The notes under the pieces were generated by a model. The model was not told where the DNA came from. It did no database searches and was given only the letters and a program-made list of their open reading frames with translations. Shown here piece by piece: positions 8,221 to 17,200 of a stretch of 42,043 nt of DNA. This stretch comes from Anaerolineae bacterium (GTDB lineage Bacteria; Chloroflexota; Anaerolineae; 4572-78; J111): positions 1-42,043 of the forward strand of contig JAFGNV010000121.1 in assembly GCA_016926805.1 (NCBI GenBank). Direction: 5' to 3'. The position numbers and the translations under genes are program-made. Within the stretch, counting starts at the first letter, position 1; each line of letters begins with the position of its first letter.

Positions 8221-8822
8221 TTTACCACATCCTCATACTGATGTCCCCGTTCCTCCTGTAGTTCTGGAAACTCCTGGGTCACTACTTGGTGCAGCCGGGC
8301 CAAAGCCCGATGCAATCGTGACTTGACCGTACCTGGGGCAATGCCCACGGCCTCAGCCGTTTCCGTCACCGACAATTCCAGAAAGTAACGCAAATAAATG
8401 ATTTCCTGGTCGGACATACGAAGGCGGCGGATCGCCCGCCGCATAGTTTGAGCTTCCCACTGTTGAAAATGCTCGTCTTGAGGCGTCGGCCGCGTCGAGT
8501 TCGAATCCGCCTGCCACCAGCGCCCCAGCGCGGCCAGATAACGGCTAACAGAGCGGTATTTGTTGCGAGCCACATTGGCCGCGATTCGCAAGAGCCAGGG
8601 CCTGAGCGGGCGGGAAGCGTCAAACCGATTCAGGGCGTAGAAAGCTCGAATAAAAGTTTCCTGGGCCACATCTTGCGCGTCGTCGGCATCACCCAGCAAG
8701 AGATAGGCCAGATGAAAGACCGCCTCCTGATGCTGGCCGGTTACCACCGACCAGGCCGTCTCTTGGCCCTCTCTCGCCCGCTCAATAAGATTGGCTTCGC
8801 TCACGGGTGTCTGTTCAGACAC
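8217..8822 (-). CDS. ECF-type RNA polymerase sigma factor
   Basis: 201 residues. Region 2 is clear: a helix with LGDADDAQDVAQETFIRAF (about 43-61, core binding) followed by RPLRPWLLRIAANVARNKYRS (-10 recognition). Region 4 is near the C-terminus: LRMSDQEIIYLRYFLELSVTETAEAVGIAPGTVKSRLHRAL, with the helix-turn-helix that reads the -35 element. The start is GTG, preceded by GGAAAG about 6 nt upstream. Its stop overlaps the start of the membrane partner. Just upstream (8854-8882) is a GGAACC...TGTATAT element repeated before the DUF2298 gene, so autoregulation is likely. Confidence 0.93.
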   Translation of the reverse strand: MSEQTPVSEANLIERAREGQETAWSVVTGQHQEAVFHLAYLLLGDADDAQDVAQETFIRAFYALNRFDASRPLRPWLLRIAANVARNKYRSVSRYLAALGRWWQADSNSTRPTPQDEHFQQWEAQTMRRAIRRLRMSDQEIIYLRYFLELSVTETAEAVGIAPGTVKSRLHRALARLHQVVTQEFPELQEERGHQYEDVVK

Positions 8823-8853
8823 TTGCGTCTTTCCGGAAAGTTGATTTTATTGG

Positions 8854-8882
8854 ATATACACCGGCTAACTACCAGCGGTTCC
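8854..8882 (-). promoter_or_regulatory. Putative ECF-sigma promoter of the sigma gene
   Basis: Minus strand: GGAACC (8877-8882), 16 nt, TGTATAT (8854-8860). The longer shared wording is GGAACCG, 10 variable bases, GCCGGTGTATAT, identical at 19 positions and in spacing to the element at 11607-11635. GGAAC as a -35 with a 16-17 nt gap is standard for ECF sigma factors. The predicted start falls about 15-25 nt before the GTG codon. Confidence 0.68.
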
Positions 8883-8890
8883 CCATCTGA

Positions 8891-11560
8891 TTACTTTCGC
8901 CGATAGATGGTTACATCGTCTTGTTGAAATACAACATCCATCAGAAATTCAAATTTTTTAAGCGCCTGCGCCGAGTATCGTTCTCGCTCCAGCGGGCCGA
9001 TATAAACGTAAGTAATCTGGTATTTATCCAGTAATTCTTGCGTTCGCGCAAAGTCCAGCGAATTGAACAGTTCTTCTATCTCCGGCTCGCGGCGGCTCGG
9101 CTCATCGTAATTGCCTCGCCACTGGCTTTGATGACCTCCCCAGCCCAGTAAAGTGGGCAAGCCGGTCATGGCCGACACCCGGGCGGTGTATTGATAAGCG
9201 GCATACTTCGCTCCCGGCGCTTCCAGGATCACCGCGTCTTTGGGCGCGTTGGTCCGCAACCATTGGATACCGGCGTAATCGCCGGGCCGGTGTTCGGCAA
9301 TCCATTGGATGCCGTTCAGGGTGGGCGTATCTCGGAAGTTGTTGGCTTTGTTCGGTATCGCCAGGAGGGGGTAGACTAACCCGCCCAACACCAGCAGGGC
9401 CATCCCCACCTGCCAGATGACCAACCCAACTCCCCGCAAATGTTTGGAGACGTAATACAGAGCAAAAGCGGACCCCAGCGCCAGCAGCACCCAGGCCTGG
9501 AAGTAAAACTTGAAGATGGTATTCATACGGATGCCAAAATTGTCGCGCAGGTAGACGAATTCAACGGTCAGGGTGAGACCCAGTCCAACGAGGAGGAGAA
9601 TAAGGATGAATTTTTCGATGAAGACAGAAGTGGGGAGATTCGCTGCGGATTGTTCTTTCTTGGCAAACGGTTGACTCGCTGATTTGCCGATTCGCTGATT
9701 CGCCGACTCGCTGACTCGCTGACTCGTTGCCTTTCCCAACAGCAAGGCTAACGTCCAACCGACCAGCCCGCCCACCAGCAGAAACGTCCACGGGTTTTCG
9801 ATACGCCGCCACAACGATTCCTGGACCAGCGCGCCAACAGTGGTGGCGCCGATGGCTGCCTGCACTTCGGGGTTGTTGAGCAGCCCTTCAAGGTAATGGC
9901 GGCTGGCCGGACCGAGGACCATCCCGGTTACCACGGTCAGCATCAGCAATACCGGCCCTAAAATGGTCAAAGCCAGCGACCAGCCCAGGTGTTGCCGCCA
10001 CCCCCGGCGATGGAGCGAAAGAACAATTAGCAATACGGCCACGGCAACCAGAAACGGGCCAAAAAAGACAAAGAACTGGGGCAGGCGGGTCGGGTTCCAC
10101 AAATTGGGCAAAATTCCCCGGGCCTGCGATTGGAAGGTGGCGTAGAAGGGAAGGTACAGGATGATGCCGGTTACTCCTAACATCACCGTACCGATAATTC
10201 CTGGCGCGAGGGCGGCTTGGATTTTGCCGGACCGGTGTTGGGTGAGCCAAAGGATAAAGGCCAATCCAACCACACTCAGATAGATGGGAAAATCCCACGT
10301 GTTCAAAAAACTCAAACCGCCCAGGCATACCGCGTAAAGCACAAACGCCAGTCGCCCGCCCATAGCTTCGGTGATAGTGCGCCAGCCGACTTGCAATATG
10401 GTTTTGACCTGCTCCGGCAAAGTCGATGGGGTTTGCTCCGGCAATTCTGACTGCTGCTTGGCGGTCAATCTACAATTGACTAATAAATTCAAGGCCAGGG
10501 CCACCACCAACAAGACAAACGGCAACGCCAGCACGTGGGGGTGGACGTCGCCCAGGAGAAAGCTGAAGAAGGGAAACTCGTCAATCACTTCCTGCTCCTG
10601 GCCGCCCAGGGTGTAATCGGTGAGCACCCGCGAGCCGCGCCACCACCAGATGAAACGGTCGGGAATCCAGGCCGGTAGACCCTGCGTGAATAAATCGGGA
10701 GGCAACCAGCGCCCGACGGATCCCGGAGGCGGTTTTTTCAAATCTCGAATATCCAGCCAGACCCAAAATTGAGCCGGGAAGAAACCACGTTTGTGTAAAA
10801 CCTCCAACAAGCCCTCCAAGTTACCCAAGATTGCCACAAATAGGGCGGCGATCAGGCCGGTGACTATTGAAGCTGAATCTGCAATTTGCAATTTGTGATT
10901 TTGCTCTGTCCCTTGATGGAGATTGACCAGATTGGCCCCAATTCCAAAGGCGCCGGTCAGGGTCATTGCCAGGAGGGTGGGGATGTAGAGATTGAAGGCG
11001 ATCATCGGCACCAGGCCGGTCAGGCGGGTGAGTATGGCCATCAATACGTAGCCAAAGTAGTAGTAACTAATAGCAAAACCGGATAACCAGGGGTCTTGCG
11101 GTGGGAAATAGTCACTGTTGAGAGTGCCGTTGATGAAGGCAATTTCCATCCATTTTTCGCCGCCTGCGGTTTCGAGGTTGGGGTTATAGGCTTTGAACAC
11201 GGTCCACGCCACCAGTGCGACGTGGAAGAGCAGTTCCACCGCCAGCACATAACGCCACTCCCGTTTGAGCCAGCCTAACATCGACATGCTGTCTCCGGCC
11301 TTAAACTGCTGTCGCCGCCAAACAAGTCCCAGGGTTAACACTACTCCCAAGGCAATGATGATTCCGCCGCTGTTGTTTTGGAGCAGCCGGAAGCTGGCCC
11401 CCAGCCACAAAATGTAACCGCTCAGCAGTAGCCCCACGGGCCGGGCCACGGCAAAGCCCCGGTCGGGTAAAAAGCGCAACAGGCTAAAGGCCAGCGGCCA
11501 GCCAGCCAGGCCAAAGATTAACGTAATTAGCCACCAAATCAATAGAGGAGTCAGTTCCAA
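8891..11560 (-). CDS. DUF2298 'YYY' family polytopic membrane protein
   Basis: 889 residues with many membrane segments. It has the marks of the Chloroflexota/archaeal YYY family (TIGR03662): GGEKWMEIAFINGTLNS then DPWLSGFAISYYYFGYVLM, DEFPFFSFLLGDVHPHVLALP, and RMNTIFKFYFQAWVLLALG; the end carries ITYVYIGPLERERY. These proteins are related to GT39/GT-C enzymes and are thought to act on surface glycans, but no reaction is established to my knowledge. Two loops hold intergenic-type repeats (QNHKLQIADS; RVSESANQRIGKSASQ). The start is TTG with AAGGA about 9-10 nt upstream. The ECF-like element at 11607-11635 lies about 47 bp upstream. Confidence 0.85.
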   Translation of the reverse strand: MELTPLLIWWLITLIFGLAGWPLAFSLLRFLPDRGFAVARPVGLLLSGYILWLGASFRLLQNNSGGIIIALGVVLTLGLVWRRQQFKAGDSMSMLGWLKREWRYVLAVELLFHVALVAWTVFKAYNPNLETAGGEKWMEIAFINGTLNSDYFPPQDPWLSGFAISYYYFGYVLMAILTRLTGLVPMIAFNLYIPTLLAMTLTGAFGIGANLVNLHQGTEQNHKLQIADSASIVTGLIAALFVAILGNLEGLLEVLHKRGFFPAQFWVWLDIRDLKKPPPGSVGRWLPPDLFTQGLPAWIPDRFIWWWRGSRVLTDYTLGGQEQEVIDEFPFFSFLLGDVHPHVLALPFVLLVVALALNLLVNCRLTAKQQSELPEQTPSTLPEQVKTILQVGWRTITEAMGGRLAFVLYAVCLGGLSFLNTWDFPIYLSVVGLAFILWLTQHRSGKIQAALAPGIIGTVMLGVTGIILYLPFYATFQSQARGILPNLWNPTRLPQFFVFFGPFLVAVAVLLIVLSLHRRGWRQHLGWSLALTILGPVLLMLTVVTGMVLGPASRHYLEGLLNNPEVQAAIGATTVGALVQESLWRRIENPWTFLLVGGLVGWTLALLLGKATSQRVSESANQRIGKSASQPFAKKEQSAANLPTSVFIEKFILILLLVGLGLTLTVEFVYLRDNFGIRMNTIFKFYFQAWVLLALGSAFALYYVSKHLRGVGLVIWQVGMALLVLGGLVYPLLAIPNKANNFRDTPTLNGIQWIAEHRPGDYAGIQWLRTNAPKDAVILEAPGAKYAAYQYTARVSAMTGLPTLLGWGGHQSQWRGNYDEPSRREPEIEELFNSLDFARTQELLDKYQITYVYIGPLERERYSAQALKKFEFLMDVVFQQDDVTIYRRK
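9671..9730. repeat. Degenerate tandem repeat inside the 889-aa DUF2298 gene
   Basis: Units of the form GACTCGCTGA / GATTCGCTGA follow each other about six times and encode the repetitive phrase RVSESANQRIGKSASQ in a hydrophilic loop. The base periodicity looks like an intergenic repeat that has been taken into the frame. Confidence 0.6.
10875..10903. repeat. 'CAAATTGCAAATT' repeat in the 889-aa DUF2298 gene
   Basis: On the coding strand AATCACAAATTGCAAATTG gives NHKLQI in a loop. The matching loop of the giant fusion (16240-16264) has the same kind of insert (NYKLQI), and the gap before pgk (31901-31927) has a non-coding copy. Confidence 0.5.
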
Positions 11561-11606
11561 AATGATTTATTCCTTGAATTTCCGATTTTTTTCAGACATC
11601 CGGCTT

Positions 11607-11635
11607 ATATACACCGGCAAATCGAAGACGGTTCC
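11607..11635 (-). promoter_or_regulatory. Putative ECF-sigma promoter of the DUF2298 gene
   Basis: Minus strand: GGAACC (11630-11635), 16 nt, TGTATAT (11607-11613). It matches the element before the ECF sigma gene at 19 aligned positions with identical spacing. The predicted transcript starts near 11598, giving a leader of about 40 nt with AAGGA before the TTG start codon. Confidence 0.68.
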
Positions 11636-11668
11636 TGAAAATTGGCGGCGCAAGTACCAGACCTGTTC

Positions 11669-12850
11669 TTACCCCGGTATATCGGCCCCCGGCACGCCAG
11701 CCCACGCCACCGGCCCGGCCCACTGCGGACGCTCATCGCCCGTATCGCCAATCATGGGGCCGTGGGGTGCGCTAACACCGGGAAGCTCGATTTCGGGCGT
11801 CCAGGTGCGGGCCACCCAAAAACCAATTGGCGTGGCCACCGAAGCCAGTTTCAGCAGCCGGTGCGTTTGTTCCAGCGGTAACCAGAAGCGAGTCCCCCAC
11901 GAACCGCGATAGGCCGGTAGCCAGGGTACGGTTTCCAATGCAATGCGATGAACCCAGTCATCGTGGTCAATGGTGACGCCGTCACCGGTAGCATAATCCA
12001 CCAGCTTGTAGAGTTCCATTAAAGAATAAGGTTTGGCTTCGGGATAAGTAGCGTGCGACCCGGCGGCCACATAACCAATGGGATGAGTGCCAACTTTGTC
12101 TACATCCGGGTGAGCCCAGGGCTTGGTGAGGCGGGAATGGTGACCCACAAAGGTTACGTAGGCGGGTGGTTCCTGGGGGCGTCCCTGCCCATCGAGCCGG
12201 AAGAAGATCATCATATTCTCCCAGTCGGCCTCGTGATCGTTCATTCCGCTGAAACTCCGGCCCCAATCGTTATAGCTGTAAAAGAACCAGTATTGCAGGC
12301 AGAGATATGGGCCGTCGCGGACCTGGCGATAGTAGTAGGTGTAAGGCGATTTGTGTCCCTGGTACTTGTCCACGGCCAGATCGCGGGTGTTGGTTGGCAG
12401 GATGAGCCTGGGCAATTCTTCCGGCGAGGCGTTCTCCAGCGCGCCGTCCAGCAGGGGAGCGATGAGGTCATTCCACCAGAAGAGGTGGGTAGCCGCCATA
12501 GTTTTGGGGTTGAACCAGCTATACGCCCGCCGGGCCAATTCCTCCCGCCAACTGGAGGCTGTTTGCGTCGACCAGCGGTACACCATTTCCAGGGCCGCCT
12601 GACTCCAGCCCGCCACAACTTCCTGTCCGGTTCGTGGGCCGGGTTCTACGGAGCGCAGAAAAACCTCTGGCGATTGGGCATACTTGGCCAGGTGGTCAGG
12701 CATTACCTGGCCGGGTGGAATCAGGGGGGCGTTTTGATTTTTGATGTGCAGGCCGCTGTATTTGAGCACGTCATCGACGCGCATCGGGAAAAAGTGTTCG
12801 CCTTTGGTATAGCGCAGAATTGGCGCGTATTTTTGGTGCAATTCGGTCAT
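11669..12850 (-). CDS. Vps62/DUF946-like protein of unknown function
   Basis: 393 residues, soluble, no signal peptide seen. Three blocks resemble the Vps62 (DUF946) family known from fungi and plants: LQYWFFYSYNDWG (185-197), NDHEADWENMMIFF (204-217), and VAAGSHATYP (261-270), with GHHSR at 236-240. The His/Asp/Glu of HEADWE and the His of GSHA could bind a metal, as in the loosely similar HxxDWE motif of NLP-type toxins, but this is inference. The start is ATG with AAAGGAGG 5 nt upstream, among the strongest ribosome sites here. It follows the palindrome at 12883-12953. No partner in the neighbourhood explains its role. Confidence 0.65.
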   Translation of the reverse strand: MTELHQKYAPILRYTKGEHFFPMRVDDVLKYSGLHIKNQNAPLIPPGQVMPDHLAKYAQSPEVFLRSVEPGPRTGQEVVAGWSQAALEMVYRWSTQTASSWREELARRAYSWFNPKTMAATHLFWWNDLIAPLLDGALENASPEELPRLILPTNTRDLAVDKYQGHKSPYTYYYRQVRDGPYLCLQYWFFYSYNDWGRSFSGMNDHEADWENMMIFFRLDGQGRPQEPPAYVTFVGHHSRLTKPWAHPDVDKVGTHPIGYVAAGSHATYPEAKPYSLMELYKLVDYATGDGVTIDHDDWVHRIALETVPWLPAYRGSWGTRFWLPLEQTHRLLKLASVATPIGFWVARTWTPEIELPGVSAPHGPMIGDTGDERPQWAGPVAWAGVPGADIPG

Positions 12851-12882
12851 AACCGCCTCCTTTGATCAGAGATGACCTATTT

Positions 12883-12953
12883 AACCTCAGTTTGCTTCGC
12901 AGGTGACGGTCACTCTGTTTGAAGTGACTGTCACCTTTTCCCAAACTCAGGTT
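12883..12953. repeat. Nested palindromic element, possible terminator of the isochorismatase operon
   Basis: Outer arms AACCTCAGTTTG (12883-12894) and CAAACTCAGGTT (12942-12953) pair at 11 of 12; inner arms AGGTGACGGTCACT (12901-12914) and AGTGACTGTCACCT (12923-12936) pair at 13 of 14 with an 8-nt loop. It fills the gap between the isochorismatase and Vps62-like genes and its right end overlaps the isochorismatase stop codon. There is no strong T-run after the hairpin, so termination is uncertain. Confidence 0.6.
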
Positions 12954-13494
12954 ATTTAACAATCCTGGCGATTTGTTTGAACTGCGGCCCTTCGGCTACT
13001 TGCAGTAATTCAAATAGGGCCATTTCGGTGCTGGTCAGGCTGGCTCCGGCTTCCTTCATCCGTTCCAGGCCAACGAGTTTATTCGCCTGGGTTCTTGACG
13101 AAACCGCATCGGTGACAATCTGAACCTCGTAGCCTGCCTCCAACAGGTCGAGCGCGGTTTGGTAGACGCACACATGGGTTTCGATGCCGGTCAGTAGAAC
13201 CTGTTTGCGATCCAGGGAGTTCAGCGCAGCCACAAACGGCGGGTGACCGTAGCAGCTAAAACTGGATTTGGCCATCGGCGCGGCGATCGGGGTCAACAGG
13301 TCGATCAATTCGGGCAGGGTGGGGCCTAATTTCTCCGGAACTTGCTCGGTCCAGATGATGGGGATTTCCAATACCTGCACGCCCTGGATGATTTTGGCCA
13401 GGTTGGTAAAAAGCTCTTCCTTTTGATACATCAACTGGGCCAGTTTGCCCTGCACGTCGATGACGACGAGAACGGTGTTGTTTGTGTTGAGCAT
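12952..13494 (-). CDS. Isochorismatase-family cysteine hydrolase
   Basis: 180 residues from the ATG at 13494, chosen because AAAGGAG precedes it by 7 nt; an upstream ATG at 13527 has no such site and overlaps the methyltransferase. The family's Asp-Lys-Cys triad is visible: D13 in VVIDVQGK, K76 in AKSSFSCYG, C109 in GIETHVCV with the preceding cis-peptide region. Members split amide or vinyl-ether bonds (nicotinamidase, isochorismatase, N-carbamoylsarcosine amidase and others); the sequence resembles the YcaC-like or 'hydrolase' branch and gives no firm substrate. It is the last gene of a tight operon after the methyltransferase (11 bp gap). Confidence 0.9.
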   Translation of the reverse strand: MLNTNNTVLVVIDVQGKLAQLMYQKEELFTNLAKIIQGVQVLEIPIIWTEQVPEKLGPTLPELIDLLTPIAAPMAKSSFSCYGHPPFVAALNSLDRKQVLLTGIETHVCVYQTALDLLEAGYEVQIVTDAVSSRTQANKLVGLERMKEAGASLTSTEMALFELLQVAEGPQFKQIARIVK

Positions 13495-13505
13495 GTGTTT
13501 CTCCT

Positions 13506-14276
13506 TTAGGATCTTGGCGACCGGCAAATCACCGCAAAGACCCGGTGCGGTGTTACCAGCGGGTCGTCAGGGAACCGTTGGCGCAATAGGTGTTCCAGTT
13601 CGCAGTCAAATTGGGCAACCTGTTCGGGAGGCAGGGAAGCCGCAACCCCGGCACTGGCGCGAATACGTCCGCGCCAGGCGGTGTGGCTGTAGATGGCGGG
13701 CGTGTCAAAAGAAAAGGTTTCGATGTTTTCAAAACCGGCCACGGCCACATCGTATAGCCAGGCCGCGTGGATGCCGTCCCCGCCGCTGCCCCGCCAGGCC
13801 GGATTGTGCTGCAAAATCAATTGCTCGGTGGCTTCCACTACATTGCCGGGTAGGGGTAGCCAGTCAAAATGGGCAATCACCAGATAACCGCCCGGCATCA
13901 ACAAACGCCGAATTTCTTGCGCCGCTGTGGCGCGATTGAACCAGTGCCAGCATTGACCGGCGGTGATTACCTCAAAGCTGTCGTTGGCCAGGCCGGTCCG
14001 TTCAGCCCTGGCCATAAGACGATAAACCGCAACGCCTGCCGATTGGTCCAGTTGTTGCCCTTGAGCCAGAAGTTGCCCCGATGGATCCAGGCCCACTACC
14101 CGGCACCCTCGCCGGGCCAGACCGCGGGCCACGGTGCCCGTTCCCGTGCCGAGGTCGAGCACCCGCTGACCTGTTTGGCCGATGCCAAATGCGGTCAGGC
14201 GTTCAAAGAACGCTTCCGGAAATCCGGCGCGATATTTGCCATAATCCTGGGTGGTTTTGCCAAAGTCGATAGCCAT
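13506..14276 (-). CDS. Class I SAM-dependent methyltransferase
   Basis: 256 residues. The SAM-binding motif I is VLDLGTGTGTVARGLARRG, followed by RVVGLDPS with the acidic residue for ribose contact, then ITAGQCWHWFN and LLMPGGYLVIAHFDW as in Methyltransf_11-type small-molecule enzymes. The ATG begins one base after the TAG of the giant fusion gene, so translation is coupled to it. The substrate is unknown; its place next to a surface-glycan-type enzyme allows, but does not show, a role in modifying a glycan or lipid. Confidence 0.88.
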   Translation of the reverse strand: MAIDFGKTTQDYGKYRAGFPEAFFERLTAFGIGQTGQRVLDLGTGTGTVARGLARRGCRVVGLDPSGQLLAQGQQLDQSAGVAVYRLMARAERTGLANDSFEVITAGQCWHWFNRATAAQEIRRLLMPGGYLVIAHFDWLPLPGNVVEATEQLILQHNPAWRGSGGDGIHAAWLYDVAVAGFENIETFSFDTPAIYSHTAWRGRIRASAGVAASLPPEQVAQFDCELEHLLRQRFPDDPLVTPHRVFAVICRSPRS

Positions 14277-14277
14277 G

Positions 14278-17200
14278 CTATTGCTCCCGCCGGTAAATTT
14301 TGGTCTTTTGGTTGGTAAAGACTACTTTTAGCTTACCTTGGTTGGCGAGTTGTTCAAATTTATCATCAACTTGGTTGCCGTGGGTAATACGCTCGATCTG
14401 CCCCACGTACACATAACTGATGCCCAGCTCGTCCATTAATTCCAGGGTTCGGTTGGGGTCAGGATTGTTCCAAAATTGATTGACTTTTAAATCACGCTCG
14501 CCGATCTGCGAGGCGTAACGCTGCTCGTTTTGATGCAGGCCACCCAGAATGGAGGGCAGGCCGGTGTAAGCGGCCACGCGCATCCCGCCTTCGCGATAAT
14601 AACCAACTTTGGCCTCGGCAATAATCGGCGTGCCGGTGACGTTTTTTTGCAGCCAGCGGATGGCGTCGTAATCGTACTTGAGTTCGATGCGGCTACCAGC
14701 AGGCCACTCAAACGTAGCCACGGTCATGTAGGCCAGCCCGTCGAGGGTGCCGATGGGCGGGCGATTGTGATCACCGGGGAAGCGGTCGTTGATGCGGGTA
14801 CGGGTGCCGAGCAGGGGATAGATGAGGGCAGCGAACAGCAAAACTAATACCGCCACTTGCCAGGCCAGTTGGCCCACCAACGACCAGCGTCGAGTCCATT
14901 GCCAGAGATGGGGCAGCGTGGCGGCGGTCACAACGCCAAAGATGAGCCAGACCTGGATATAAAATTTGAACAGGGTGTTCATCCGGTAATAGTCCCCGCC
15001 GCCCAGCCAATCACGCAAGAAAAAGAATTCTACACCCAAAAGAATCAATAACCCGGTGAAGGTCAGCAGGTTAAGGTACGTGGTTTCGGTGGTGATTTCT
15101 GGCCGGAGAAGCAGCAGCAGGGCCAGGTAGACCAGGGGCAAGAGGTAGGTCGGTACCCGATAGCCTAACAGAAATAAACCCAGACTGATGAGTAACACCC
15201 CGGCAAAACTCCATAAACCCACCCAAAAGGTATCAGTTTGGTGTTTGACTACTTGACGGTACACCTCGTAAAGATGGGGCCAGACTTTCCAACGCCGTAA
15301 GGTCAAACTGAAAAAGCGCAGCAAACTATTGCGGCTATGGGGGTATAACAGTGAAACCCACAACCAGGTGATAATGATGAACAGGAAAAAGCCCCAAATT
15401 TTGAGGTGCTGGTTGAGCGGGGTTTGGGTACGAACCAGGCCCAGTCCCACATCGATAGCCTGGTAATTAAGGAAAAAGGGAAGATACAAGAGGTAAGTTG
15501 CGGCAAATAAAATTCCGGCAAATAAGCCACCCCGCAGCAGTAGCCAGCCGACCTGTTGCATCCTAAAGGGTTTTTCCAGACGGCGATAATCGTTGAGTAG
15601 AAAAGCCGCCACCATCAAACCCAGATATGTTGGCAGATCCCAGGTGTTGATGACGGCCACGGCACCCAACCCAAACGGCAACGCCAGCCAGCGGAGTAGG
15701 GAGGGCAGCGGGGAACCGAGGCTGGCAGGCGGAAAAATGAAGGAGACAAATTGTGAATTGTGAAGGGTGAATTGCGAATTGGCTGTCGCTGGATTGGCCG
15801 GGGTGGATAATTGCCGGCTCTCTGGCTCATCGGTCTGATGGTTTTTTGGCTCTTTATTTGCCGTTTCATTTTCTGACTGATTCGTCGGTCTTAACCAATG
15901 ATAGACCAGGCTCAAAAACAGGGCGGTAAAGGGCAAGCCGATCATGTGCGGGTGCAGGTCGGCAAAGATGAAGCTGAAATAGGGAAACTCGTTGATGGTT
16001 TCAGGGATGACGCGGGTGGGATCCCAGTAGTTGTAAGCCGGAAATCTTACGCCGCCGATCACCTGGGGCAGTCCGCTGGCCGCCCGCACCAGCGTTTCTA
16101 AACCGGGGATGGCGCTGTGGAATTCGTTGGGGCTGAGGTTGGCCAACTCGCGCATAAACTGGGCCGCCCCTTCCAGATTGCCAATAAAAACAACCAGCCC
16201 AATCCCCAGCAGTCCGGCCACCATATATTTACCCACGGCGATTTGTAATTTGTAATTTGTACTTCGCCCATTTGCCAGATTCCCGGCCAAACTGAACACG
16301 TTCATCGCTGTCAGGGCGGCCAGCATCGGCACGGCCAGGTTAAAGGCGATACCCGGCTGGATGCCGGTTAGCTTGATGAGTAGCCCGACCAGGAACATGC
16401 CGTAGTAATAGTAATTCATAACGCCCCCGGCAAAAAAGGGATCATAGGGGGGCATAGTGGCGCTTTTGACAATGGCGTTGAGGAAACCGATTTCCAGCAT
16501 CTTTTCGCCGCCCTGCCAGGGCTGCCACAAATCCGGATTGAGCATTCGTAGCCGCACAAAGAACAGGAAAACGAGGAGGAAAATAACTTCGGTGACCAGA
16601 ATCAGCCAGCGCTGCTGGCACCAAAACTCATGCAGGAGCTGGCGCTGTTTGACCGCAATCCAGAGACTAAACCCAAGCAGGATAATGATTCCCAGGAGGG
16701 CCGTGGTGCGGGTATTACCCAGGCCGCCCAAACTGCTGTTGAGCCAGACAAAATAACCCACCAGCAGCAACCCGAAACTTTTGCTCAGCGCGTATCCCCG
16801 GTCGGGTAGCCTGGGAAAGAGCAAAATCGTGACCGGTAGGGCGACAACTCCCATCAACATCACCGCCAGCCACCAGACCAGCGTCGCGGCCAGGGTGGAA
16901 CGATTGGCCAGCGTATTCCACCGGAAATCGTCAACCACCGGCAATTGGTCAACCGGCGTCTCCAGCAACAGCGACTTGCTTTCTATTGGGAGATTCGGCG
17001 GCTGGCCGATCGGCGCGGGCCTGGTTTTCCCTATCTGCCTGAGCCGGGAGAGCAGCGTTGGCGGACCGACGTAGCCGGGAATAGCGCCTTGCCAGGTGTT
17101 GCCTAAAATGGCATTCCACTCTTCTTTGGTGAGCTGGCGCGTTTTTTGAAACAAGATTGGCTTGGGGTGATCGTAAACGGTGAAACTCTCGTCGGCGGTC

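Noticed and set aside
9671..9730. Possible CRISPR-like array
   Set aside because: The units are about 10 bp, degenerate and without spacers; it is a simple tandem repeat inside a gene.
12053..12865. 270-codon plus-strand open frame opposite the Vps62-like gene
   Set aside because: The minus-strand gene has the strong ribosome site and recognisable motifs; the plus frame has neither.
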